Positions 36,701 through 50,500 of a stretch of DNA of 64,000 nt are shown here, in pieces (the stretch's first letter is position 1; each line of letters starts with the position of its first letter). The translations under genes and the position numbers were made by a program. The stretch spans positions 30,470,505 through 30,534,504 of the forward strand of contig CM026571.1 of assembly GCA_015143295.1 (NCBI GenBank). Reading direction: 5' to 3'. The notes beneath the pieces were generated by a model. It was not told the DNA's origin and searched no databases. It saw only the letters and a program-made list of their open reading frames with translations. Source of the stretch: Tetracentron sinense (Eukaryota; Streptophyta; Magnoliopsida; Trochodendrales; Trochodendraceae).

Positions 36701-38536
36701 AACGCAAACCTTGATCCCCTTCTTTCCCACCTCTGCCTTCTCCTTCTCCAATTTATTTTTTGATTTTTTTTGGAATTACGGCCTCTGCCGCTCGTCCCTC
36801 CTTTCCTTTTCTGTGAAAGCTTTGGGATGCCCCCTCTAGAGACTCCTGCCTGACCGACCTCTGTGGCTGCTGCACCTACTACTGCTGAGCTACTTTTCTG
36901 GGGCTCTGGCTCCCCCCCAGTCGACCTCTCTTCCTGATTCACCACCCTTCTTCCTCGTACGAAGGACGCCCACCCAAAAGACAGACGGCCCGTAGTTGTC
37001 CCAGGGCGATCAGGTACGGCCCCCTCGACAACCCTCTCCTCACGGAAATTTGAAAATCCTACCGGAAACCCTCACCGGAGATTTCTCCCGTTACGGAATC
37101 TCCCACCTCCTCCTCTGAGAGCACCGTGATTCCTAACTTGATTAAACCTCCCTGATCTGGAAAGTTCAAAGTTCAGTGAATGCTGCCTCTATCAGATGCT
37201 ATGATTTGGATTCTTGCCTGACTGAAGTCCGATAGGGAAGAAGTACTCTCGTCGGCCCTCAAAAACCCTCCACAGGCATCTCCAATCTTATGAAAAAAAA
37301 GATCGTTCCACAGGTGAACTGGAAGTCCTTGAATTCCTACCTAGAAGGAGGCCCTAAGGAATGTCTCAGGAAGAATGTTTGAACTCGGCCACCACCGATG
37401 CAAGTATAAAGCACCCCCACCCGGCAATTGCCAAGTTCCCTTAGCGCACAGATCTTTCAAAGAGGACAGGCTATGCACTGCTATCAACCCCTTCCCGGAC
37501 ATATACGAGATCAATTGGGGTCGGTCATCGGAGGGGAGAAGGGAGTGTATGAACTCCTCCAGCTCGGACCAGCCAACATTCGCCTGATAGAAGGAGCAGA
37601 TTAACGCCCTGTCCCACCAGCCCTCAAGCACCCCTGAACCCTCGGCAGACAGAGAAGGGAAATGCCCAAATAAGGGACCTCCCTGGGGATCGTGAGTAGT
37701 CACCACCTCTAACTCCTCAGAGTTCCTTCACCGAATGTGGGCTGGAATAACGCCATTCAACGCTGCTAACACTCCTTCCCATCTGAACCTCTTACTGGCC
37801 CTGGGGAAAATGATCCACATTCTCCTCCCTCCGTCCCATGGAATAACATGCAGAGATATGAAAGCCCCCTTGGGGTTCTTCTTCCTTTCCAAAAAGAAGA
37901 TTTTATAAGAACACTTGCATCTCTCCACCTGATATGCTTCCTCTGCCAGTCTAACGCAATCTCCTACGAATCGGAGTAGCAACCAGAAACTCCTCTCCCC
38001 CAAATTCAGTTCCACCGAGCTCCCCCTTCCTCGCTCTACGATCTTTACCACCAAACCATCTCTACCTTCCTCACTACTGAATTCGAAAGTCTTGAACTCA
38101 ACTGCAAACATATTCTTCCTCATTTGCACTTAGATCTTAATCTCCTCTCAATCCAACCCTTGACACAAAACAGATCAACTTCCTTCCATCATTTGCACTA
38201 CTCCTAGGCTTGTGAAAATAAATTTCAATTTCATTATTTGGACGAATAAATATTATGTGAAAATAAATTTAAATTCATATGGATTAATAATTGGGTCTAT
38301 TTGTGTTCCTGTCCATCCCTTCATGGATTAGGGTTGATGTTTTGGAGTCATGGGTTGGGGTCGAGTTTAGTTTTCACAATCCATTTATAATTAGGTCGGC
38401 TTTAGTCTTGGAATCATCGATTCATAATATTTACTTGATTTAGTAATAAATGTATATACTTATTTTCATAATATATTTTTATATATTAAAATTTTAATTA
38501 AAATATTATTATTATTATTTATAAGTATAATTAATT

Positions 38537-38572
<36 letters not shown>

Positions 38573-41500
38573 TTATTCATTCAAATAATGGGTTAGGACT
38601 TAGGCGTTGGGAGTTTATTTTGAAGATTTCCTTCTTGGGGGTTTAGGTTAAGAGTACACTTACTCAATCTAAACCAACTTGACTTGTCAACCCGTCTTAC
38701 TTTTCAAAAGTTAGGATTGAGCCCATGGATTGGGGGTGAGTTTTTTTTTCACAACACATTTATAATTGGGTTGGATTCGGGTTTGGCTCTTGAAATCAAA
38801 AAAAGTCATAATACCTACTTAATTTAGTAATAAACGTTTATACTTATTCACATAAGATATTTAGTAAATATTAAATGTAAGTTTAAAATAATAATTTGAA
38901 TATATTAATAAGGATAAAAAATCATAATAGTTACTTAATTTAGTAATAAATGTTAATACTTATTTACATAAGATATTTAGTAAATATTAATTGTTAGCTT
39001 AAAACTATAATTCGAATATAATAATAAGGATATATAATTGTATAAGTAATATATTAATTTAAATATTATTATCATTTTATTTATTAAATGAAAAGTTAGA
39101 CGGCGGTTTTATTTGAGGGTTCTCTTATTGGGTTGGGTTCGAGTTTGGCTTTTCAACCCATTTAGAAACAGGTTAGATTGTGTTTGGGATATATTTACTC
39201 AACCCGAAAAGAAACATTTTGGAGGTCATTAAGGTATTGATTTAAAGGAGTTAGGGTCAATCTTAGATTTCAAAGCTAGGGGTGTAAACAATCTTAGTCG
39301 GGCTGAGCTTGGTGCTGTTCGAGCATTACTCCAAACAAATGTAAGGTTGCTCGAGTTCGGCTCCTCCACAATCGATTGAGCTCGTGCCGACTCGGCTTAT
39401 TGATGTAAGTGTTATGAAATTATTTTATAGGCTTTATTTAACAAAAAATTATTTTAGTTTCTTGTATTTTAATTTTAAAATTAATTTTCTAAATAGATAA
39501 GCAGGGTCTGAGCAAGGGGCAGTTGGCCCTGAACTTTTGAATTGTTTTTAAAATATATATTATATATCTTTTCAAAAAATAAATTTTTTATATTATATAT
39601 CATTATTGTATAATATCCCATTATAATGATTTCAAGCAAGCGTTTTCTTTCATCATTTCAATCATTCTATTCTTCACTGCCTCAGCTCAATTTCTTGTCT
39701 TTTCCTTTTTAAGCCTTCAAATGCGACAGAAGAACGAGAGGAGGGCTTGCATCCGCTCTTCTTAAATATGTATGAAACTTATGGATGAGATGGCCCATGT
39801 ACTTGGTCCTCAAAAATTTCCCTCCACACCCCCTAGTCCTAAATTATTTTGTACATGCCTAGTCATTCTTCACAAACCCATCAACAATTACTGACATTGT
39901 TAATCGACCATTGCTTGCCCCCTTGCAAGAAAATATGGCTCCGCCTATGTAGATACCAACATAGTAATAGAATAAGCGGAGCTAAGGCGAGACAAACTAT
40001 CTTTACTCAAGCTCGACTTTAGCTATTTTATCTTGTTCAAGGTCAGCCTCCTGACAACTTCGACTCGAAGCTGAGTTAAGGGACAACAGGAAGATGGAGT
40101 ATAAGAATATGTTACGTCTTGAGGAGATTAGTTGGAGACAAAAATCGACAGTCAAATGGAGTTAGGAAAGCGATTGGAACACGAGATTCTTCCACAAGAT
40201 AGTTAACTTTTTTTTGATTGATAATCAGGCAGATATATATAAAAGGGGAAATAATCAAATCTACATGGGCATAAGACTTATAGAAGTTCACAAGGCTGTA
40301 AACTGAAAAACAAGAAAGAAGAAAGGAGACAGTCGAAACTTGGAGGCCCTGGATGACTGGACCACCACTACTATAATATCAAACCAACAATGTACCCAGC
40401 TCACCCCCCTCCCGGTCTAGAAGAACACCATGCTAACACCAACGACCGGATTTTAGACCTGATCATATCGATGGATGAGTGAGAGTTCTCGAAAACTCTC
40501 TTATTCCACTCTTTCCATATGGACCAAGATACAACTAGCTCCCAGTAGGACTTGCCAGATAGCTAACTTTTGAAGGAAGTCCAATAATATTTCAAAGCTG
40601 CTGTTAGTAAGTGACGATGGATAGAAAGCAATGAGGAGATTAGGGATTTTGTGGTTTCCTATTATAAGGAGTTGTATACAGAAAGCCAGTCTTAGGGGCC
40701 AAAACTAGATATTCTTGTGTTCGATATGTTGTTAGATGACTAGAGGGATTCTCTGGAGAACCAGGCAGATTTATAGAAAGAATTTGAAATTATGACCATG
40801 TGATTGGGGGCAGAATATGGGTTCTATGGAACCAAAAGGTTGTGTTTATGCACAAACTTTTTTCGGCTTGAAATTCATTGTGAAGGAGAATGGCTGGGTA
40901 CTTGAGAAGTTTCTTTTTTCTGCTTGCTTTTTTTATGGGGATAATAGTGCCATTGACCGAAGGGAAATGTGGCAGCAAATTAGGTCAATTTTTATTAGGG
41001 TGGATGCTCCTTGGATCGTCATGGGGGATTGAAACTTCTTAACGCTTAGAAGCGAAGATTGTGGGTGTCATAAGAAACATGGAGGGGAACAAAGCTCCAT
41101 GCCCAGACAGTTTCTCTAATGAATTCTACAGACATTGCTGGAATATTGTGGGTAGAGATTTCCCAAGAGTGGCCCAGGAGTTCTATGAGAGGGAGCCTTT
41201 TGATCCATTGCTAACCATCACATATGTGTCCCTAATTCCTGAAGTAGCTAGGGCCCAAGCTTTGAAGTAACTCAGCCCCATCAGTCTGGTCGTGAGTGTG
41301 TAGAAAATCTTGGGTTCTTGCCTCCAGACTTAGGAGGGTGATGGAGTCCATCATATCCCCCCCGCAAGGAGCTTTTGTGAGGGGAAGGCGGATTTTGGAT
41401 AGTATTTTAATTGCTAATGAATATTTGGATGTTTGGCATAGGCAGGCTACTCTGGGAATTTTATGCAGAGTCGATTTGGAAAAAGCCTATGACCATGTAA

Positions 41501-44500
41501 ATTTGGATTCTTAAGATTATTTATGTCGCATGGGACTTGATGTGAAATCGAGGAAGTGGATCAGAGTTTGTATTTCAATGGTACCATTTTCAATTATGAA
41601 AAATGGGTGCCAAGCGGGGCTATTTCAAAAGTTTACGGAGTTTGAGGCAAGGTGACTAGTTCTCACTATTCTTGTTCGTTATGATTATGGAGGCCCTGGT
41701 AGGTTAATGATGCAAGACCATACAATTAACCTAGGATGAAACAATTTAGAGATCAGAAATTGAATTCTAGCAATAAAGAAAGTTATAAAATTACCTAGGT
41801 TCTAGGGTCAACAATGTTTATAAAGTGACGTATGTATGTTACGTAGGGTTTCAATCAATATTGAATTGTAGAACCTAAAAATCAGCATCAATAACACATA
41901 GGGGTTGTAAAAATTAGGGTTAAGGTTTATGGGTGTTGCAGTTTTAGGGTTTTGGGATAATGGTAATGATGTAACTGCAATATTGATGGTGGAATATGGT
42001 TGTAACAGCAATAAAACACGTCCAAACTTCCTGGAACAGCAAAATGGGCTGTGTAATAAGGCTGTCGAAGAAAAAAAAAGTGCATCCAGAATTTGGGACA
42101 GCGAGGCATAGGGTTGTAGAAGGATGTAGCAGGCAAAGGGGAAGGGTGGGGTGATGTAACATTGTTGTAGCAATAATAGGGCTATCCTGGGGGAATGCTA
42201 CAGCAGTCCCAAGGGCTGCAGAGATGTGCAAGAACAAAGGGGATCTTGGGGAATAGGTGCGGCAGTGAGGGAATTGCAAGGGGAGGCTGTCGGCTGCAAT
42301 GGGGATGCTTCTGGGGTTTGGTTTGATTTGCAAAAACAGAAAATAAAGAAGATATTAATGAAGAAGAAAGAAGAAGATAACCTGACTTCACACTCACCAT
42401 GATTTCGCACAATCCTTTCACAGGAGATTCCAAAAGCAAAATCTCTCATATTTTCATTCATTCATCAAGTCAAAAATAAAATCTCTACAAGGAGTATTAA
42501 AAGAGAAAGGAAGAAACCCTCAACATCTTTCATTACGAAAACACCATTACTAAGGAGATAATCTCTAATCACTAAAATAGAATAAAATCAAATAACAAAC
42601 TAAAATATTAATAGTCCCATGAGTTAATCATAGCCCTCGAAATCTCCATCTCGCGATCCAATAGTGGATCTCCATCACGAGCATGATCCAATGGCGGATC
42701 TCCTTCACGATCATGATCCAATGGTGAATCTCTCTCAAAAACATGATCCAACGTTGGATCTCCATTAAGAACATGATCTAACCCCATATACAAGTCATTC
42801 ATCTATAATGAGACTTGTGTAGGGGATCTCCTCTGCCTCCGTTTGTATACTTGCATACTAGGTGATCCGATGTCCGTATTAGTTAATCTTTAGAGTGGAA
42901 GGTCCAATGATTGGGGGGTTTACTATATTGTCAGGGTTTCTAAATCTCCCACTTGTAGATCCCAATTCTTTGCAATGCCTCCTGTAGACAACCTGTGAGC
43001 CTCGCTGCTTGTTTAGGTGTTTCGAAGCGGTCTCCGGCTTGAAAATTAACTTTAGCAAGAGTAAGATTGTATTCTTAGGGGAGGTTCCCAACTTGGAACT
43101 GGCAGTTTGTCTTTGGTGTTGACTGTCAATGGGCCAGTCTTGGGCTTAGTTAGGTTCGATTTTAAATGGTTCTGATATATATATATATATATATTAGGCC
43201 TGAGTCCTACCCTTTTTCAGTTGGTTGGGTTGGGTTCGGGCAAGCCTATATTACGTATTTCTATTGGTATATATATAATGATATATTATGCATATAAATA
43301 TAATATATGTGTTATATAAATGTGAATATATATATATAAGGAAAATAGTTAATGGACCCATGGATCCCATTTGATAACCCAAGGCATCCACCTATTGGTG
43401 GATGCCTTGGGTTATCAAATGGGATCCATGGGTCTGCCTATCACTACTCTATATATAATATAACGGGAATTAGAAGCCTGTTATGATAGCTGCTACAGAA
43501 GCCCAAACTTATGTTGCCTCTGGAACTAAATTACATGAGTTTCAGTCACAGACAAGCAACAAACAACACTTGCTGATCATGAGTTTCAGCCATTAAAAAT
43601 CAATATTATATATATATATATATGATATTTATATTTTATATATGCACTATATAACAGTGTGCATAACACACAGTTATACCATAACAGTGTTATGCTATTA
43701 ATTTATGTAATATATCTATATATGAAAGTAAATTCACTGGGCCACAATTTTATGGATGCACTTTGCACTTGTGCTTTGTCAATGGTAGGTTTGCCTGTGA
43801 AATTTGATGTATAAATATGCTCCCTACAAGACTACATCTTTATAACCTGCACATATTTGACCTGTAATGTCCAATAATTATGCATAGATTCTGTCTGGTT
43901 AAGACAACTATCCTCTTATTGTGCAGGTTGCCACAATTGCATGGTTTGAAGCTGATTCTGTTTGCGGTAGTCACTCCATTGCAATCCCTTTAGTACTTGT
44001 TTTCCCTTATATTTTCCGTTTTTTCCAATGTCTTCGACAATACAAGGACACTGGGGAGAAAACAACCCTTTTGAATGGTAAGATCTCTTGCTTAGGAATT
44101 TTTGTTCATTTTCCTATTAGTAGTTATTTTTATGATACGACATTGTTTTGGTGAAATATTGCATATACTAGCAATCTCATTATTCCTAATAGATTGCAAT
44201 CAGGTTTGATTCTTCCTTAGTCACTCTACGACTAGGTACATGCCTTTAGATCATGATGGGGCCGATTGTTTCTTACCCATGATTCGTAGCTCAAATGGAG
44301 GTCAGAGCTCATTTCTAATTCCTATCTTCCAGTGGATATCGAATTGATAAATCCTTTGTGTGTATTTGAGTTATTTGAGACGGCGTATCTATGTTTGATT
44401 CAATGAGCCTCTCTTCTTGCCACGAGAAAACTGTAAGCGAATCTAGGATCTTGTGGAGCCTTTCATTCATTTGAGTTAGTATGATATCAGTTTGTATGAT

Positions 44501-47500
44501 ACTCTTTTTGCATAGCGATAAGATATCATTTAAGTTGAGTTGGACTTCATGTGTCATTGTGATTCATTGTGATCCAATACATAAGAGATTCAGCCTATTT
44601 TTTGAGCTAGTAGATTTGCTAAAGCCGGCTAGTATTTTAAACACGTTGATTTAACCGAACCAAAGTTAATGGGATATAGGCATTGGATCTGCCAGCTGTC
44701 TTGAGAGAGAAAGCATACGAGTTTCTTCTGTATTTAAGTGTCTTCTGAAGTTCATGGTGTCCATTGCTTAGTGTATGCCCATTGCTTCTTATGGTACCGA
44801 AACGTTGAAAAAGATTTTTCATCTACCAGCTTGTTGATTAGGGTACGGAATTTTCCTTCTCGGTCATTACTGTAGATATCTCAAACTATGCTTCCTAGTT
44901 ATCTAGGAAACTTTAGTAAAAATCATCTATTTTCCTTCAAATTTCTTCCAGTCTGGAAAAAGAAGATTGATCGGAAAGAGAAATTGAAATAAAGATACTG
45001 AGCCTTTGTGGTGGCATCGACTTAGAGACACTACGTGCGAAGCCCCACATGCTGATTGATCATAAATAGAAAGTGAGGTAGCAGCCCTATAGTTATTATA
45101 TTGCCTAATTTATCAAGAGTTAAATATGTGATGAAAAATTAGAGTTTTTAGTTGAGTGGTCCAGTTCATTAGAATTCTAAACCTTGGAACTAAAAGATTT
45201 AAGTTATAATTGGGAAAGCATCTTGGATTAGCGTAAGAAGTTGAGGAAGGTTAGGCCTTTGTAGTGGACTACAGTAAGAGAATATTGAACTTGACTTTGA
45301 TGGGAGTGCTTTGTGATCCCTAGGTTTAGCAGACATAATTAAGGTTTAAAAATGGGTTTTAGTATAACCCTTTAAAAGTGGAAATATTCCGTGGAAGTTT
45401 ATGAAGGTGTATGAATGCATTCTAAAACATTTGGTAACCATGGTAACATTATGAAAACCATAAGAAATTTGTTTCGACATTTTAGAAAAATGATAAAATA
45501 AGAATGTATGCATACTCGATGCTCATTATATAATAATTAAAAAAAAAACCATTTTGAATAGGAAAAATGAGATCAATAGCTTGTGACATAAGTTGTCACA
45601 TTACGTAAGTCTAATGTTCAAAAATCAATTTATCCATAATAAGTGGTCTAACAAAGTATGCATCCAAAAAGAAACCAAATATGGGAAGATCACATGAACC
45701 GTAAGTCATATCAACAGAGTTATGATGTGGCTCGAGATATTTATATTTTCCAATTTGAAAATAATTTCAATTAGGGAATTACTACTAAACAAAATATGGA
45801 TGTATATATATATATATATATTGTTCTATACATTCCCAAATTGTTTTTGGGAATGTTGGGTTCTTTGTAGTTAAAATATTGTACTAAAATAATAATATAA
45901 ATATTTTAATTATGAAAATAGGTAAACTGTCAATTGTAATTAACCAACTGGAGTCCACTCCATAGTAATGCAGGAGCAAAAATGAGCCAAGACGAAAAAT
46001 AAATCATACCTATTGATTGGTATTCAAAAATAGGGCTTGAAATAATTTGGACCCTTAAAAACAATGGTTTTGCATTCCAACCAACCTACATCTATTGGGC
46101 TTGGCCTCCAGATCAACCTCCAGGATCAACCTCCAGGTGAACCCAAGAGAAGAAAAAAGGAAAAGAACAAGCCTTATTGAAGTTCTACAAGAGTCCGAAG
46201 ACCAGGGAGGGTGAAAAGTCAAAATAAAGAAATGCAAGTGGCCCCTACATGGACCCCCCCTAGTCCAACCAGCCCAACCGCAAGCTTGAGGGATCACTTC
46301 CCAAGTGGTATGACACCCCTATGGCTCCAGTCAGGTCATTAGTTATGGAGATATGCCAAATATCCTTCTTAGGGATGTGTTTTTACAAGATTTTCAGAAT
46401 TTCTAGCAATTAGTAATTGATTTACTTTCCTATTAGAGTTAGGGAGTTAATAGAAACAAGTCATGTTGACTTATTCTATTACCATTAGAGTTAGATTGCT
46501 ATTAGGATTAGTAGTTTTCTTATTCTAGTTATTTCTAATTTGGGTTTTAGGGTTTCTTTGTCTATAAATAGTTATGTAACTCATTGAAGAGAAGAGTTTA
46601 TGATTATTGAAGAAATTTTTGGAGAATAGTCATCCAAGCTTTCTAATGCTGAATTAGAAGAGAAATTTACTTCTTAATATCTTTAGTAAGAGATCTTTGA
46701 TTTCTTTTAGAACAATAGTCATTGTTCTTCACTCCATCCATCAATCGAAGTAATTTTACTTCGCCTTTTTTCATATCTATCACTCTAGTTTTTGGTTAAT
46801 CATAGCTTACTAGTTGATGTAATTGAATTCTTAATTTGTTCTATTGCTGATTTTTCAAAAAGATTGAGTTCCCCTTATATAACTGAAATCTACAATTACA
46901 CATATAGATCAATTTTTGAAACCCTAGTGCTTAGGGTTGATTTCAGAAAGCATATTAAATAGGGGATTTGAGTTGTTTTAATTCACTTGTTTGATATTCC
47001 AAGTGATTTAAGTTATTCCCCAAAATTGGAGCAAACTCTACATTATCGAAAATTTAGATTAATTGGGGATTTGCTGATTTACTTGAAATTGAGTTGGAAA
47101 ATTTGGGTTTGATTTGATACTTTGAAGCATAGTACTAAAACTCGGCGAGTTGACTTGAAACTCGACTCGGCTGAGTTTCGAGTCAACTCGCTTGAAAAAC
47201 TCAGCTTTGAATAATCGGAGAAAACTCGGACGAGTCAGGCTGAGTTGGGTTGGTTTATTGACTCGACTCGGGCGAGTCTTTAACAGGATACATGCATGAT
47301 GGATTTTTTTCACTAAAGTAGTCATGACGACTTGTATTATAGTATTACCCCTTCTTTCACAGTCATCACAGCACGGTGGCCGCCTTCCATAACCATCATA
47401 GCATGGTTTACAACAAACCCCAAATGGGTAGGCTGGAACAAGTCAACAAGGTAGGCCTACCTTGTTCGTTATTAACAGATTAACAACGGATACTTTTATG

Positions 47501-50500
47501 TTTTACAAGAACAAAACCACGACATAACCTAATCTTGGAGCGGAGGCTCCAGAAGAATTCGTTTGTCTGGTCTGGCTGAAAAAAATTGAAATTATTATTG
47601 CTACAAAATTGTTAGAGATGCTTATCTTGTTTGTTAGTGGTAGTGGTGCTTTAGTTTGAGGTTGTTTAATATCTATCATGAATGCTAGTTATTTGATGAT
47701 ACTCTTATTGAAATATTAGAAATTTTTTTGTTTTTTATCTGGAGTTTTATATATATTTCCAAGTCGGCCGAGTTGAGTTTTTTTCGAGTCTTCTGAGTTT
47801 ACTCGACTTGGCTAACTTCCGAGTCGAGTCGAATTTTCGAGTTTTTGAACACTGCTTTGAAGTGATGATTGAGTTTGAATATTGAAATTGATAACTTTAG
47901 GGTTTATTCCGCACTTTTTGAACCCTAGATTATTAATTGCAAGAGAGAACTTGAATTTTTTCCCCAAATTCCATTCTTGAAACCCCCATTCTGGGCTAAC
48001 ATCACATATCCACTGATTATTGAAAATCATGTGTTGGGTTACTACATTTCTGATTTTTTTTAAAAAAAGCATAAGCATCATACATAATATCAGATGTTTT
48101 TAAATAAAAATATTAGAACAAAAAAATGTTCATTTTTCATCTCAAAACTTTAAAACTGGGCTCAAAGATGGAAAATGGGAAAAAAGGAAGAGTTTCACTT
48201 GCTTGGGTGTTGAAATGTTAATCATTTGGTCAACATTTCTCAATTCTCATACATTTCAATTGAAACAGTGTGCAAGGTTTTAAGACTTTGAGTTTGTGGG
48301 TAATTTTGCAGTCTGAAAATGGGAATTTCACAGTTTAGAAATGTTGTGGGAATCAAGGTTCAAAATATCGAAAATATCGGCGATATATCGCCGATATATT
48401 TCGATATCGGAGGTCACCGATACGTCTACATGATGTTGAAAAAAAATTGCATGATTTCGGGAGATATCGCCGATATATCGCCGATATCGACCCAAAAAGA
48501 TTGGAATAACAGGAAACCCACATGTTGAGTGGGGTTTATGCAGGCAACATTCCAAAAATGAGACAAAAATTTCGAATCAACCTTTGATTTAGAGGATAAA
48601 AAAAAGGGTGAAATTTCAGAGAAGAGAAGGAAGAAAGATCAAAGAAGAATACATGAACTGTGGTTGCGACTTGCAAGAGCTGAGAGGAGGGTCGCCATCA
48701 CCTTCGCCGTTGCCATCGCAGTCGTCGTCGTCGTCGCCGTCGTAACCTGAGCCACCGAAGGTCCGAGACTGAAGGTGAGTAATCCCTCTTCCTCTTCTTT
48801 TTCATCTTCTGGTCTTTTTTTTTTTTTTTCCTTTTCTGTTGGGTTATGACTGTGAGAGAGAAGACTTATGATATGGGCTTTTGCAAATGAGTTCCTTAAG
48901 TTTTCGTAATTTGCAAATAAATTATTAATAATAATATATTACATATTAACTCAATATTGTTTCTTAATTAGCAAATAACCTAAGTTCCTTAAGACTTTTT
49001 GTTATCCATTTTAGTAAAATTACTATTATATCCTTAAGATATTTCATAACCTCACAAAACCCCCCTTAACCAGCCTTGAACTATGGTTAACCCGCGCTAG
49101 CTCTTGTGAATTTTGTTTTTCTAAAATCCTAGGTTAAAGGGGTGTTCCTCTTAACTCCCTTTAACTGTGGTTAAGATTCATTAACCTTTAAGGTTAAAAC
49201 ATCTAACTTTGGTTTTAAAAAAATAAAAGAAGTTAATGTCACCTTGGTACTCCCTTTATAATTTTGATTTCTATAATTTTTTTAAAACATTTTTTTTAAA
49301 TACAGTGTTCAAGGGTTAAAATATGTTGTTAAAAAAAATACAGTATTCAAGGGTTAAAAAAATAAAGTGTTCAAGGGTTAAAAAAATAAAGTGTTCAAGG
49401 GTTAAAAAAATTAAAATTTCTAAACTTGAATTTTATATTTTTTAAAATACAGTGTCCTTTTTTAACTCCCTATAGGATATAATTAAAGTTAAAATTTATT
49501 AATTGTTAAGAATAACTAAATAAAGTATCTAACTTTAGTCTTGAGATTTTTTAACAGATGTGTAGTATAAAAAATTTCTACAAATGACGTATCATGTAAA
49601 AAAATATACTATATGATAAAAAAATATTTTAAAAACTAGTATTGATTTATATTAGACACCTAATCCAAAAACAAATATATTAAAATTTTAATATAAGGTT
49701 TTTTTTTTAAATTTTAATGATATACGTGAAATTCATTGATATTATATTTAGTTATGAATTTTAATAATGTTATGTTATTATTATTAATAGCTAATAATTT
49801 TTAAAATTAAAATTTTAAAAAAATATTATATTGGACAATAATTATATTTGTATAAAATTATATTGTAAAAGAATTATATATATTTAAAACATCATTTAAT
49901 AGACCTAAATTACATCAAATAAAAAATTATATATATTTAAAACATAAACAAGAGTCCCGCACATCTAAATAAAATTTCATCAACTTCTTTTTACATAATT
50001 ACATCAATTTCACAATCAAATAAAATTACATCAATTTCTTTTCTTCATAGTCAAATAAAATTACATTCACTCCTTTTTACATAATTACATCCATTAAAAT
50101 TACATGAACTTCTTTTTACATAATTACATCCACTTCATAGTCTATTAAAACTACAATTGTCTTCATTTTCTCTTGATGCAGGGTCTCCGATCATTTAACT
50201 ATTTCATCTCCTTTCCATATTGATTCAGTCCTGTAAAAACATTGAAAAAACATTGAGCTAATCAATTGCATATAGAAATAGTTTGAGAAACTAAATTAAA
50301 TTTCAATTATTTATCAACGTTAACGTACATTCATAAGCTTTTCATGTCTAAAACAATTAACATAGATAATCATTAAAAAAAAAAAGAATCACGGGTTTTG
50401 GTACTTGATTATAAAAATTATCGTCACTCGTCAGCGCACATTTTTGCTCTCTTCTCATTACATCTCTTATGTACATTGTTTTTTTTTTAAATGTTTTTAT

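Larger units (their letters stand above)
31552..38170 (-). mobile_element. Nearly full-length L1-type LINE, antisense in intron 7
   Basis: Reading the minus strand gives ORF1 (38129 to about 35400) and ORF2 (about 35285 to 31690) followed by a 3' tail ending TTATTGATCAAAAAAAA near 31552. The GC content of this block is clearly higher than in the surrounding intron, and open frames are long. Both facts suggest a younger insertion than the other LINEs here. Stops and frameshifts are nevertheless present in both ORFs. A convincing TSD was not found, so the 5' limit near 38170 is approximate. Confidence 0.88.
40090..43110 (+). pseudogene. L1-type LINE debris, rearranged and interrupted
   Basis: The pieces are out of normal order. 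RT-linker coding (KSTVKWS to FFHKIVNF, 40140-40205; [20 protein letters not shown], 40627-40686) precedes an endonuclease piece ([20 protein letters not shown], 40924-40983; WIVMGD, 41015-41032). RT follows: [18 protein letters not shown] (41075-41128), [21 protein letters not shown] (41358-41420) and [12 protein letters not shown] (41468-41503). A further RT/post-RT piece ([16 protein letters not shown], 43037-43082) lies beyond an insert of about 1.2 kb at about 41705-42920. At least two LINE copies are fused here. Stops are frequent. Confidence 0.72.

Noticed and set aside
41808..42461. Several overlapping minus-strand frames of 60-129 codons
   Set aside because: They overlap in different frames with no shared domain, and the composition does not single out one of them.
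42655..42786. CRISPR array
   Set aside because: The units are directly adjacent without unique spacers, and the window is plant nuclear DNA; it is a minisatellite.
44315..45000. Assignment to an endogenous pararetrovirus
   Set aside because: Considered because of helical, stop-broken coding, but no diagnostic movement-protein, protease or reverse-transcriptase motif is visible, so no such claim is made.
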